Below, one piece after another: positions 24,802-33,010 of a stretch of 64,000 nt of DNA. The notes under the pieces were generated by a model. That model worked only from the letters and a program-made list of their open reading frames with translations, made no database searches and was not told where the DNA came from. Every line of letters starts with the position of its first letter. Positions within the stretch are counted from its first letter, which is position 1. This DNA comes from Bradyrhizobium sp. CCGUVB4N (GTDB lineage: Bacteria > Pseudomonadota > Alphaproteobacteria > Rhizobiales > Xanthobacteraceae). The stretch spans positions 4,960,001 through 5,024,000 of the forward strand of contig NZ_JANADP010000001.1 in NCBI RefSeq assembly GCF_024199945.1, read 5' to 3'. The position numbers and the translations under genes were made by a program.

Positions 24802-25551
24802 GTGAACAGCAATAGCATTCTTGTGATAGGCGCTTGGGTATTCGCGTTTGCCTACGTTGCTTGGGAAACGCATAAACGTGATGTCCGCTTGTTGGGACGT
24901 TCGCTTCAAGGGGAGAACGAATCCGTTCTCCAAGCGATTCGCGAATGGTTTAAGGCTTTAGGATTTCTCGCGGCGTCGATTGCCGCGATTTTCGCTTTTT
25001 GGCAATTCACCTTGGCCAACCATAGATTCCAAGTTGACCAGCGACCGTGGCTCAGCATGACTCCAGCAATGCTGGCCGACGTTCAACTCGGCTCAACTGG
25101 TTTAACATGGCGGTTAGATTTTTCATTGAAGAATTCAGGCCTAACACCCGCACTCCATGCCGCGGTGTCACAACAAGCAATGTTTGGAGCCTTCACTCCC
25201 GAAACAGAAAAGGCTGAGACGTGCGCGAATGCCGAGTCTTCGAACTCGACCCGAACGATCTTCCCCCGCGACGAACTTCCCTGGTCAAGTACAGGTATTC
25301 TTTCAAATGCGAAGATCGAAGCCTATCGCGCGATGTTAACAGGAAGCAGAGCCGCAGCATTTATTGCTCCACTCGTACTTGTCTGCATCGCCTATAAATC
25401 AACCCTTGATTCTGAATTTCATCATACTGTCTATGCGCTCGTTTTGACTCTCGATGAAGGCGTAACAATCGATACGCCACGCGATAAGCAGATTGACCTC
25501 CACGGATTCGTTCGCGAGCTTCCCTTCGACCGCATAGGATCGGCCGACTGA
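24802..25551 (+). CDS. Unknown membrane-anchored protein, 249 aa
   Basis: A GTG start gives a first hydrophobic segment (ILVIGAWVFAFAYVAW), a charged loop, and a second (FLAASIAAIFAFWQFTLA, residues ~54-72). A beta-rich soluble domain follows (RPWLSMTPAMLADVQLG, WRLDFSLKNSGLTPA). The two-helix anchor plus external immunoglobulin-like domain is a common plan in island genes of unknown role. No strong ribosome-binding site is visible. It has low GC and is the last plus-strand gene of the island. Confidence 0.55.
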   Translation: MNSNSILVIGAWVFAFAYVAWETHKRDVRLLGRSLQGENESVLQAIREWFKALGFLAASIAAIFAFWQFTLANHRFQVDQRPWLSMTPAMLADVQLGSTGLTWRLDFSLKNSGLTPALHAAVSQQAMFGAFTPETEKAETCANAESSNSTRTIFPRDELPWSSTGILSNAKIEAYRAMLTGSRAAAFIAPLVLVCIAYKSTLDSEFHHTVYALVLTLDEGVTIDTPRDKQIDLHGFVRELPFDRIGSAD

Positions 25552-25620
25552 CGATCATTTTGGAACCCCGTCGGGGCCGCAGTCCAGGCCGCATCAATCC
25601 GCTGTGCTCCCGCTGGATCA

Positions 25621-25920
25621 TCACACTAGCTGAAGCTTTCGCGCTTTGCGCTCAACGATGTCGCGCTTCAGCCGGCTCATTTCCGGTTTTGGGTTACTGG
25701 CGTGCCAACGATCCCAATTGATTGCCCCCGGACTCAATAGTCCGCCGATCTGATCATCCCAGCGGTCGACGATGCGTTGCGAGACTCCGTCTCCCGCCAA
25801 GTGTCCGCCTAAACCCACGTCCCACCCCACGTCGAGCGCGAGGACGCCATAGTGCGTGGTCGAACACCACAGGAGAGAAATGTCGGGAAAGCGCTTTGTA
25901 ATCAAGCACTTGTCCAACAC
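25621..25920 (-). CDS. Unknown Trp-rich protein, 99 aa
   Basis: The frame contains DISLLWCSTTHYGVLALDVG, IVDRWDDQIGGLLSPGAINW and a basic tail RDIVERKARKLQLV. Composition is natural, with several tryptophans. The GTG start is uncertain and the product may be the C-terminal part of a longer protein. It sits inside the right end of the island, 36 bases from the tRNA-Ser 3' end. Confidence 0.45.
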   Translation of the reverse strand: MLDKCLITKRFPDISLLWCSTTHYGVLALDVGWDVGLGGHLAGDGVSQRIVDRWDDQIGGLLSPGAINWDRWHASNPKPEMSRLKRDIVERKARKLQLV

Positions 25921-25955
25921 GGCATGACAGATTAGGACAGATTGGGATTAGCAGG

Positions 25956-25969
25956 TGGCGGAAGGGGTG
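25956..25969. repeat. tRNA-Ser 3' end as right attachment-site copy
   Basis: TGGCGGAAGGGGTG (the CCA end and acceptor strand of tRNA-Ser read on the plus strand) recurs with one mismatch at 22170-22183. The two copies enclose about 3.8 kb containing only unknown genes and one excisionase-like gene. Confidence 0.5.
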
Positions 25970-26045
25970 GGATTCGAACCCACGGTACCCTTGCGGGCAC
26001 GCCGGTTTTCAAGACCGGTGCCTTAAACCACTCGGCCACCCTTCC
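25956..26045 (-). tRNA. tRNA-Ser (anticodon UGA)
   Basis: The minus strand begins GGAAGGGTGGCCGAGTGG, the usual D-arm start of a serine tRNA. The anticodon loop is CTTGAAA, giving UGA, with stem CCGGT/ACCGG. A long variable arm follows, then the TTCGAATC T-loop. The acceptor strand CCCTTCC is followed by G and an encoded CCA. At 90 bases it has the class II length. It reads UCA and probably other UCN codons. Its 3' end is a typical integration target, and the 22170-25969 island abuts it. Confidence 0.95.
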
Positions 26046-26113
26046 AAGCCTTGATATTGTTTAGCTTTTCGCCACGTCGCAGAGACCATTTCGAGGACTC
26101 TGCTACCGCTTTG

Positions 26114-26230
26114 CTACCCAACGTCGTCGGTTCGCTTCTTTATGGCGGCTCGCATGGCGTCGTCAACCGCTGCGGCCACTTCGCCCTGCATGTTCGGCGT
26201 CAGATGGCTGTAAATGTCCATCGTGATCGC
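26114..26230 (-). pseudogene. 3' fragment of a tyrosine recombinase/integrase
   Basis: About 37 codons read ITMDIYSHLTPNMQGEVAAA then VDDAMRAAIKKRTDDVG. This is the C-terminal end of a phage-type integrase, with the catalytic tyrosine in MDIYSHL. The frame upstream of ITMD runs into unrelated sequence and a terminator (26294-26323), so the rest is lost. It lies on the 5' side of tRNA-Ser, opposite to the island, and is presumably from another insertion. Confidence 0.65.
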
Positions 26231-26293
26231 GATTGACAGGAAGCGCGACCAATAGCGGCTCATGACGCTCCCTTCGACTGATGCGATGACAAT

Positions 26294-26323
26294 AAGGCCC
26301 GCCGGCTGCCGCTGGCGGGCCTT
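26294..26323 (-). terminator. Rho-independent terminator of the beta-helix gene
   Basis: AAGGCCCGCC (26294-26303) and GGCGGGCCTT (26314-26323) pair perfectly over a ten-base loop. Read on the minus strand, the stem is followed by ATTGTC. It lies 26 bases beyond the stop of the beta-helix gene. Confidence 0.6.
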
Positions 26324-26348
26324 CAGCATGTGTGCCGTTCAGGCAGCG

Positions 26349-27233
26349 CTAGAACTGACTTGAAGACAAAATCGGTCCGGATATGCCGCTGTTGTTTCGG
26401 TTGTTGCCATAGCTGATCACGTTTCCGGAGACGTTTTTGATACCGGTGGTGTTGTTAAAAAGGTCATTATTCGACAGCCGCGTCGTACCACCTTGATTCA
26501 AAATACCTGTTACGTTGTTCGAGATCGCATTGTTGGTTGCAGCAATGTTGGCACCTTCGTTGTCAATCCCGGCGGTGGTATTGCCGGACAGTTCGCTATT
26601 GGCGATGGTGGCATTGATGCTCGCGCCGAGGGAAATTCCGAACCCGTTGTTGAATGACCTGAAGTTGTTGATCTGCAATTTCAGGGCGCCACCTGTTGCG
26701 GCTCCCAATCCGGCCCCGGCAACGTTCCGTGCGACGGAATCGATGATCGTGAGGGTCCCGGCAGTCGGACGAACATCCGCAATCGCCTGCTGCGAGAAGT
26801 TCGACATCGTCACGTTTTCGATTGAAACGGAGTTCGCGGCGAGAATATTGATCGCCCTGAGTCCGAGAGTTGTCCCCGCACCGTCGATGCTGAGGTTGCG
26901 CAAGACGACATTGCTCCCGGGAGAGTTGACGTTGATGCCGTTGGTCCCCGAGGCCAGGATGGAACCAAATGTTCCACCGCAGTCGATTGTGATGCTTTTG
27001 AGAATTGTTACCGTTCCAAATCCACCCGCATCGACGCAATCGATTTCGCCGCCATCTGCCGTCTGGGCAATCGCCCCGGCAAAGGTCTTGCAAGGTGCGG
27101 CGCGGCTGCACGCATTTACGTCGTCGCCCACACCTGACACCCAGGTTCGCGTCGCCTGAGCCTGGGCAGGGACTGACGAGACTGACAGACAGGTAAGACC
27201 AACAAATAAGGCCCATCCAATTATTCGGCGCAT
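26349..27233 (-). CDS. Secreted right-handed beta-helix protein
   Basis: A 294-residue precursor with a signal peptide ending around VPAQA-QA (residue ~23). The mature N-terminus contains TWVSGVGDDVNACSRAAPCK, the opening typical of pectate-lyase-like parallel beta-helix proteins. It is followed by repeated rungs of about 22 residues rich in Asn, Ile and Ser (NNAISNNVTGILNQGG, NNDLFNNTTGIKNVSG). No catalytic residues can be assigned, so it may be structural or bind carbohydrate at the cell surface. The ATG follows GGAGAAAGCC. Its stop is close to a good terminator. Confidence 0.8.
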   Translation of the reverse strand: MRRIIGWALFVGLTCLSVSSVPAQAQATRTWVSGVGDDVNACSRAAPCKTFAGAIAQTADGGEIDCVDAGGFGTVTILKSITIDCGGTFGSILASGTNGINVNSPGSNVVLRNLSIDGAGTTLGLRAINILAANSVSIENVTMSNFSQQAIADVRPTAGTLTIIDSVARNVAGAGLGAATGGALKLQINNFRSFNNGFGISLGASINATIANSELSGNTTAGIDNEGANIAATNNAISNNVTGILNQGGTTRLSNNDLFNNTTGIKNVSGNVISYGNNRNNSGISGPILSSSQF

Positions 27234-27564
27234 GGCTTTCTCCAAAAATCCAAGGATAAGCCCAGTCGTCCGTCGTCCGCCTCAACCGCACGGTTGAGAT
27301 CGATCGTCTCAGCCACGTTTCTTACAGAACGGCTGCCGCCGCCTTTCCGCCGGAACGGGATCTGTCAGGCGCCCGTCAGTTTGGTGCTTTAGCCTCGGTC
27401 GGGACTGGCGATGCCACCCAGGGCGTCGCCGGTCGCGAGGCCCGGTTGGATTCGCCTCCATTTCCGGGCCTCGTTTGGCTTCGCCGGCAAAACAAAACGC
27501 GGCGCCCTTTTGGGGCACCGCGTGAAATCTTGTTTGTTGCGATGATGGTTGTTGTTGCGTCGGC
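27234..27564. other. Intergenic with two hairpins
   Basis: No gene is supported. CGAGGCCCGG (27436-27445) and CCGGGCCTCG (27464-27473) form a 10-bp inverted repeat with a long loop. A second hairpin at 27498-27522 is listed separately as a terminator. Promoter elements for the beta-helix gene must lie near 27240-27300, but none stands out. Confidence 0.5.
27487..27522 (-). terminator. Rho-independent terminator
   Basis: On the minus strand CGCGGTGCCCC pairs with GGGCGCCGCG with a single bulge, and TTTTGTTTT follows. It ends transcription of the gene at 27565-27942. Confidence 0.75.
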
Positions 27565-27942
27565 TCAGTAGCCGCAATTGCCGCAAGCAGGCTGCACCGG
27601 TGCGTAATAGGAATAGCCCGGCGACACCATCTCGACGCGCTGGCGCGTGGCGTATTGCGGCGGGATGCGCTCGTACTGGACGCTCGGCGGCGCCACCATC
27701 ACGGTCTGCGGAACCATCACGGTGCGGTACTGCGCCGGCGTGCGATGCGCGACGGTCGAACCGGGCGACACCATCACGGTTTCGTCGACGGTGCGGTATT
27801 GCGGCGCGACGTATTGCTGCTGATAGCAGGTCGTGCACGGCTGCGGCGGTGCGTAGCAATTGTAGCAGCCGGCGGAGGCCGCGGTCGTCATGGCAAGTGC
27901 AGCGACGGCCGTGGAGAAAACGACAGCAAGAGTACGAGACAT
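27565..27942 (-). CDS. Secreted Tyr/Val-rich repeat protein
   Basis: A 125-residue precursor with signal peptide (TAVAALAMTTAASA). The mature protein starts GCYNCYAPPQPCTTC and then repeats a short unit of the type QYRTVxxxVMVxPxS: QYRTVDETVMVSPGS, QYRTVMVPQTVMVAPPS, QYATRQRVEMVSPGY. It ends in CGNCGY. Cysteine pairs flank the repeat. Such proteins are probably cell-surface or periplasmic; no function is known. The start at 27942 gives a proper signal peptide, unlike the longer frame from 28035. Confidence 0.65.
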   Translation of the reverse strand: MSRTLAVVFSTAVAALAMTTAASAGCYNCYAPPQPCTTCYQQQYVAPQYRTVDETVMVSPGSTVAHRTPAQYRTVMVPQTVMVAPPSVQYERIPPQYATRQRVEMVSPGYSYYAPVQPACGNCGY

Positions 27943-28120
27943 TAGGTTGGTGCCCCAGTTGCCCAAAATGGATTTGCGAAGGTCGATCGCAGTATACGCC
28001 GCAAAATCCTGAGCTGCCGAAGTTCGTTGAGGCATCCTTAATGCGAACGGCCGGTTTTCACCGGCCGTTCAGAACTTGTTGACCATGCACGACCTGCGAT
28101 CGCGCCAACGTAAAGCGCGC

Positions 28121-29971
28121 TTACTTCGTGCGACGCTTCACTTCGCGCACCGCGCCGCGCGCAGCGCTGGTGGTGAGCGCAGCGTAGGCCTGCAGCGCGG
28201 TCGAGACGTTGCGCTTGCGCGCGGCGGGCTGCCAGGCGGCGTCGCCCTTGGCCTCCTCCGCGGCACGGCGATTGGCGAGTTCCTCGTCGGAGATTTCGAG
28301 GTTGATGCTGCGGTTCGGAATGTCGATGGCGATGCGATCGCCGGTGCGCACCAGACCGATGTTGCCGCCTTCGGCCGCTTCCGGCGAGAGATGGCCGATC
28401 GACAGGCCGGACGAACCACCGGAGAAGCGTCCGTCGGTGACGAGCGCGCAAGCCTTTCCGAGGCCCATCGATTTCAGATAGCTCGTCGGATACAGCATTT
28501 CCTGCATGCCGGGACCGCCGCGCGGGCCTTCATAGATGATGACCACGATCTCGCCGGCCACGACCTTACCGCCCAGAATGCCTTCGACGGCCGCGTCCTG
28601 GCTTTCGAACACGCGCGCGGGGCCGGAGAATTTCAGGATCGAGGAATCGACGCCCGCGGTCTTCACGATGCAGCCGTCCTGCGCGAGGTTGCCGTAGAGC
28701 ACAGCCAAGCCGCCGTCCTTGCTGAAGGCGTGCTCGAGGTTGCGCACCACCCCCTTCTCGCGATCGGAATCGAGCTCGTCGTAGCGGCGGTCCTGGCTGA
28801 AGGCGACCTGGGTCGGGATGCCGCCGGGCGAGGCGCGATAGAAGGTTCTGATGGCCTCGCTCTTGGAGCGCTTGATGTCCCAGCGCTCCAGCGCCTCGTT
28901 CATGGTCGGCGCGTGCACGGTCGAGACCGACGTGTCGATCAGGCCGGCGCGGTCGAGCTCACCCAGAATGCCCATGATGCCGCCGGCGCGATGCACGTCC
29001 TCGACGTGCACGTCGGCGACCGACGGGGCGACCTTGCAGAGCACGGGCACGCGGCGCGACAGCCGGTCGATGTCCTGCATGGTGAACTTCACCTCGCCTT
29101 CATGGGCGGCGGCCAGGAGATGCAGCACAGTGTTGGTCGAGCCGCCCATCGCGATGTCGAGCGTCATCGCGTTCTCGAACGCCTTGAAGTTCGCGACGTT
29201 GCGCGGGAGCACGGAGGCGTCGTCCTGCTCGTAATAACGACGAACGAGATCGACGATGGTGTGGCCGGCCTCGACGAACAGGCGCTTGCGGTCGGCATGG
29301 GTCGCGACCACCGTGCCGTTGCCGGGCAGCGCCAGGCCGAGCGCCTCGGTCAGGCAGTTCATGGAGTTGGCGGTGAACATGCCCGAGCAGGAGCCGCAGG
29401 TCGGGCACGCCGAGCGCTCGATCACCTTGACGTCCTCGTCGCTGACCTTGGAGTCGGCCGCAGCCACCATGGCGTCGATGAGGTCGACCGCCTTGGTCTT
29501 GCCCTGCAGCTTGACCTTGCCGGCTTCCATCGGGCCGCCCGAAACGAACACGGCGGGGATGTTGAGCCGCAGCGCGGCCATCAGCATGCCGGGCGTGATC
29601 TTGTCGCAGTTGGAGATACAGACGAGGCCGTCGGCGCAGTGCGCGTTGGCCATGTACTCGACGCTGTCGGCGATCAGCTCGCGCGACGGCAGGCTGTAGA
29701 GCATGCCGTCATGGCCCATGGCGATGCCGTCGTCGACCGCGATGGTGTTGAATTCCTTGGCGACGCCGCCGGCCTGCTCGATCTCGCGGGCGACGAGCTG
29801 GCCGAGGTCCTTGAGGTGGACGTGGCCGGGCACGAACTGGGTGAAGGAGTTGACCACCGCAATGATCGGCTTGCCGAAATCGCCGTCCTTCATGCCCGTC
29901 GCGCGCCAGAGGCCGCGGGCGCCCGCCATGTTACGGCCGTGGGTGGTGGTGCGGGAGCGATAGGCTGGCAT
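28121..29971 (-). CDS. ilvD: Dihydroxy-acid dehydratase
   Basis: A 616-residue IlvD. Landmarks are SRTTTHGRNMAGARGLWRAT at the N-terminus, the cluster-ligand segment ISNCDKITPGM, and CPTCGSCSGMFTANSMNC. It converts 2,3-dihydroxy-3-methylbutanoate or -pentanoate to the 2-oxoacid in valine, isoleucine and leucine synthesis, using an Fe-S cluster. Length and motifs are complete. The C-terminus has a short basic extension (REVKRRTK). It stands alone, not in an ilv operon. Confidence 0.96.
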   Translation of the reverse strand: MPAYRSRTTTHGRNMAGARGLWRATGMKDGDFGKPIIAVVNSFTQFVPGHVHLKDLGQLVAREIEQAGGVAKEFNTIAVDDGIAMGHDGMLYSLPSRELIADSVEYMANAHCADGLVCISNCDKITPGMLMAALRLNIPAVFVSGGPMEAGKVKLQGKTKAVDLIDAMVAAADSKVSDEDVKVIERSACPTCGSCSGMFTANSMNCLTEALGLALPGNGTVVATHADRKRLFVEAGHTIVDLVRRYYEQDDASVLPRNVANFKAFENAMTLDIAMGGSTNTVLHLLAAAHEGEVKFTMQDIDRLSRRVPVLCKVAPSVADVHVEDVHRAGGIMGILGELDRAGLIDTSVSTVHAPTMNEALERWDIKRSKSEAIRTFYRASPGGIPTQVAFSQDRRYDELDSDREKGVVRNLEHAFSKDGGLAVLYGNLAQDGCIVKTAGVDSSILKFSGPARVFESQDAAVEGILGGKVVAGEIVVIIYEGPRGGPGMQEMLYPTSYLKSMGLGKACALVTDGRFSGGSSGLSIGHLSPEAAEGGNIGLVRTGDRIAIDIPNRSINLEISDEELANRRAAEEAKGDAAWQPAARKRNVSTALQAYAALTTSAARGAVREVKRRTK

Positions 29972-30169
29972 GGCGATTTCCGTCCTCGGGTTTGACCGGC
30001 CGGGCGGGAAAATATGGAGCCGCCTCAGGCCTTTCCGGCCGGATAGCGCACGGGGTGGGCCGGCGCAACGGGAACTTGCCTCGAAAGGGCCCAGATCGGC
30101 TCGGTGCAGGCCTCCCCTGCTCCCGGCGCGGCCATTTCGTAGCCTGGATGGAGCGCAGGGCTACGGGCC

Positions 30170-31093
30170 CTACTGCAGCGTCGGATCCAACCGATCGCGC
30201 AGCCAGTCGCCGATCACGGACACCGCCAGCGTGGTCACCACGATGGTGGTCGCCGGCGCCAGCATGATCCAGGGCGCCCGGGTCAAATATTCGCGGCCAT
30301 AGCCGACCATGTTGCCGAGGCTGGTCATCGGCGGCTGCACGCCGAGGCCGAGGAAGGACAGCCCTGACTCCATCAGGATCACCTCGGGGAAGACCAGCGT
30401 GGTCGAGACGATCAGGGTCGAGGCGATGTTGGGCAGGATATGCCGCAGGTAGATCCGCGTCGGCGTCGCCCCTAGCTGCCGGACCGCGGCCGCGTAGCCC
30501 TGCGCATTGGCGGAAATGGCGAGGCCGCGGGCGATGCGGGCATAGCGCTCCCAGCCGAACAGGCCCATCAGGCCGATCAGCAGCGGCAGTGAATTGCCGA
30601 AGAAGGCGAGCACGGCGAGTGCCATGATCAGGAACGGCATGCTGGCCTGGAAATCGGTCAGCATCAGCACGAGCTGCTCGATGCTGCCGCGGAAATGCGC
30701 GGCCAGAAAGCCGAGCGTGGTCCCGACCACGGCCGAGATCGCGGTCGCGCCGAAGGCGATCAGCAGCGAGATCCGGATCGAGACGAGAAGGCGCGACAGC
30801 ACGTCGCGGCCGAGCTCGTCGGTCCCGAGCCAGTGCGCGACATTGCCGGGCGCCGAGAGGCGGTTGCGTAGATCGAATTGGGTGTAACCATAGGGCGCGA
30901 TCTTCTCGGCCAACGCGGCGATCACCAGCATGGCGACGATCCAGCCGATCGCGAGCGCGACCGAGACCGGGATCGCCGGCAGGCCGATGCGGCGGCGGAC
31001 GTTGGATTCCAGTTTTAACGCGTTTTCTTTACGCGAACCGGAATCCACTTCGCTTGAAAACGCTTTGCTATCCTTCAGCGTCGCGTCGGTCAT
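30170..31093 (-). CDS. Peptide/nickel-type ABC permease (DppC-like)
   Basis: A 307-residue inner-membrane permease of the DppC/OppC family. It has the typical HWLGTDELGRDVLSRLLVSI and the EAA loop region LGATPTRIYLRHILPNIAST. About six membrane segments are present. Its ATG overlaps the upstream permease stop, which fixes the start. Residues ~9-30 (KAFSSEVDSGSRKENALKLE) are not from the family: they are the translation of a dispersed DNA repeat that recurs at 53687-53747. The insert lies in the cytoplasmic N-terminal tail, so activity is probably kept. Confidence 0.88.
   Translation of the reverse strand: MTDATLKDSKAFSSEVDSGSRKENALKLESNVRRRIGLPAIPVSVALAIGWIVAMLVIAALAEKIAPYGYTQFDLRNRLSAPGNVAHWLGTDELGRDVLSRLLVSIRISLLIAFGATAISAVVGTTLGFLAAHFRGSIEQLVLMLTDFQASMPFLIMALAVLAFFGNSLPLLIGLMGLFGWERYARIARGLAISANAQGYAAAVRQLGATPTRIYLRHILPNIASTLIVSTTLVFPEVILMESGLSFLGLGVQPPMTSLGNMVGYGREYLTRAPWIMLAPATTIVVTTLAVSVIGDWLRDRLDPTLQ
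31004..31069. repeat. Dispersed repeat embedded in the permease gene
   Basis: Read on the minus strand, this segment contains GCGAAGTGGATTCCGGTTCG and GAAAACGCGTTAAAACTGG. By eye it matches 53687-53747 at about 50 of 59 positions. The copy here is in frame and free of stops. See the permease entry. Confidence 0.65.
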
Positions 31094-32019
31094 GCGTGGG
31101 CCCCTTTGGCGCGCAGACGCGGATCGAGGAAGCCGTAGAGGAAATCGACGATCAGGTTCGACGTGACCATGGTCAGCGCCACCAGCAGCAAGATGCACTG
31201 CACCACGGCAAGGTCGCGGTTGGCAACGGCGACCACGAGCAGGCGCCCTACTCCGGGCCACGAAAACACGCTCTCGACCACCACCGCGCCCGCAATCAGC
31301 GTACCCACCATGAAGCCCAAAATGGTCACAGTCGGGATCGCCGCGTTCGGCAACGCATGCGACGTCACCACCTTGCGCCACGGCACGCCCTTCGCCGACG
31401 CCGTGCGGATATAGGGCTGGCCCAGCACCTCCAGCATGGCGCTGCGGGTGAAGCGCGCCAGCACGGCGGCGCCGCCGAGGCTGAGTGTCGCGATCGGCAG
31501 GATGGCGTGACGCCAGCTGTCCTGCCCGCCCGATGGCAGCCAGCCGAGCTGCACGGCGAAGACCAGCACCAGCAGCAGCGCGAGCACGAAGCTCGGCACG
31601 GTGAAGCCGGCGACCGCCGTCATCATCACGGCGCGGTCGATTGCCGAACCGCGATGCAGCGCGGCGTAGATGCCGGCGGGAATGCCCAGTGCAACCTTGA
31701 AGACAAAGGCCGGCAGCGTCAGCGCCAGCGTTGCCGGGATTCGCTCCAGCACGAGCTGGATCGCGGGCCGCCCGTCACGCATGGAACGGCCGAGCTCGCC
31801 CTTGGCGATCGCGCCGAAGTAATCGAGATACTGAAACCAGATAGGATCATCGAGGCCCCAGGCCTTGCGGAAGGCCGCGAGGACTTCCGGCGGCGCTTCC
31901 GGTCCCAGGATCATCAGCGCGGGATCGCCGGATAGCCGCAGCACCACGAAGGCGAAGGTGACGACGAGCACGATCGTGAGCGCCGCGCGACCGATCCGAA
32001 TGGCGAAATAGCGCCCCAT
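31090..32019 (-). CDS. Peptide/nickel-type ABC permease (DppB-like)
   Basis: A 309-residue permease beginning MGRYFAIRIGRAALTIVLVV, the usual DppB N-terminus. It has the family loop LRLSGDPALMILGPEAPPE and the EAA motif region RTASAKGVPWRKVVTSHALP. Six membrane segments are expected. It pairs with the following DppC-like protein to form the channel. Start and stop overlap neighbouring genes by a few bases, indicating tight coupling. Confidence 0.92.
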   Translation of the reverse strand: MGRYFAIRIGRAALTIVLVVTFAFVVLRLSGDPALMILGPEAPPEVLAAFRKAWGLDDPIWFQYLDYFGAIAKGELGRSMRDGRPAIQLVLERIPATLALTLPAFVFKVALGIPAGIYAALHRGSAIDRAVMMTAVAGFTVPSFVLALLLVLVFAVQLGWLPSGGQDSWRHAILPIATLSLGGAAVLARFTRSAMLEVLGQPYIRTASAKGVPWRKVVTSHALPNAAIPTVTILGFMVGTLIAGAVVVESVFSWPGVGRLLVVAVANRDLAVVQCILLLVALTMVTSNLIVDFLYGFLDPRLRAKGAHA

Positions 32020-33010
32020 CACGCCGCGTCCCGCGTTTCGGCCTGCGGCCCGGTGACGAGATGGCAGGCCACCTGGCGGTCGCCGCCAACGGCAGCGAGT
32101 GTCGGCACCTCGCTGGCGCAGCGCGCCATGGCGCGCGGGCAACGCGGATGGAACGCGCAGCCGTTCGGACGAGCGGCCGGGTTCGGCGGATCGCCCGCCA
32201 GCACGATACGGCCTGCGCTGCGGCGGCCCGGTGCGGGGGACGCCGAGACCAGCGCCTGCGTGTATGGATGCTCAGGACGGCAAAAAGATCGTCAGCGCTG
32301 CCGATCTCGACGATGCGGCCGAGATACATCACGGCGACGACATTGCTGATCTGCCTGACGACCCGCAGATCGTGGCTGATGAACAGCATTGTCAGCCCAA
32401 GCTGTGCCTGGAGATCGGCGAGCAAATTCACCACTTGCGCCTGGATCGAGACGTCAAGCGCGCTGACCGGCTCGTCGCAGACGAGGAAATCGGGTTTCGT
32501 CGCCAGCGCCCGCGCCAGCACGATGCGCTGGCGCTGGCCGCCGGAGAGCGCGCCCGGATAGCGCGCGCCATGCGCGGGCGTCAGCTCGACGGCGCGCAGC
32601 AATTCGCGGACGCGGTCCTCACGCTCGGAGGCCGTGCCGAGGCCATGAATGTCGAGGGGCTCGCGGATCTGGGTCGCCACCGGCAAACGCCGATCCAGCG
32701 CGCCGAGCGGGTCCTGAAAGATCATCTGCATGCGGGCGCGCTGTGCACGCCACGCCGGCATCCCCGGCGCGGCCATCGCCTTGCCGTCGAACCGCACCTC
32801 GCCGCGATCGGGCGGCTCCAGGCCGAGCACGATGCGCCCCGTCGTGGATTTGCCCGAGCCGGACTCGCCGACGAGACCGAGCGTTTCGCCCTTGGGAATG
32901 CTGAGCGACACGCCATCGACGGCGTGCACGGCCGTAGCCCGGCCGAACATCCCGGAGCGCATCGCATAGCTGCGCGAGATCGAGGACACCTCGACGAGCG
33001 GCGCGCTCAT
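32019..33010 (-). pseudogene. Frameshifted DppF-like ABC ATPase gene
   Basis: The first ~250 codons encode a normal ATPase: Walker A GESGSGKSTT, signature LSGGQRQRIVLARAL, Walker B FLVCDEPVSALDVS. After GSADDLFA (near 32285) the frame changes. The expected family ending, PEHPYTQALVSAS and then PNGCAFHPRCPRAMARC, is found in the next frame down to the stop at 32019-32021. The paralogous ATPase reads LFADPVHPYAQGL at the same place, so one missing base explains it. The unshifted frame instead runs on to 31847 with Arg-rich sequence. It could be a real mutation or a sequencing error. Confidence 0.75.

Noticed and set aside
21973..26345. CRISPR or toxin-antitoxin system in the island
   Set aside because: No regularly spaced repeats and no pair of genes with recognisable toxin or antitoxin motifs were seen.
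28076..29995. 639-codon plus frame opposite ilvD
   Set aside because: IlvD signatures fix the coding strand as minus; the plus frame is a shadow.
30130..30169. GTAGCCTGGATGGAGCGCAG remnant after the permease operon
   Set aside because: Looks like a fragment of a widespread intergenic repeat, but too short and degenerate to define as a feature.
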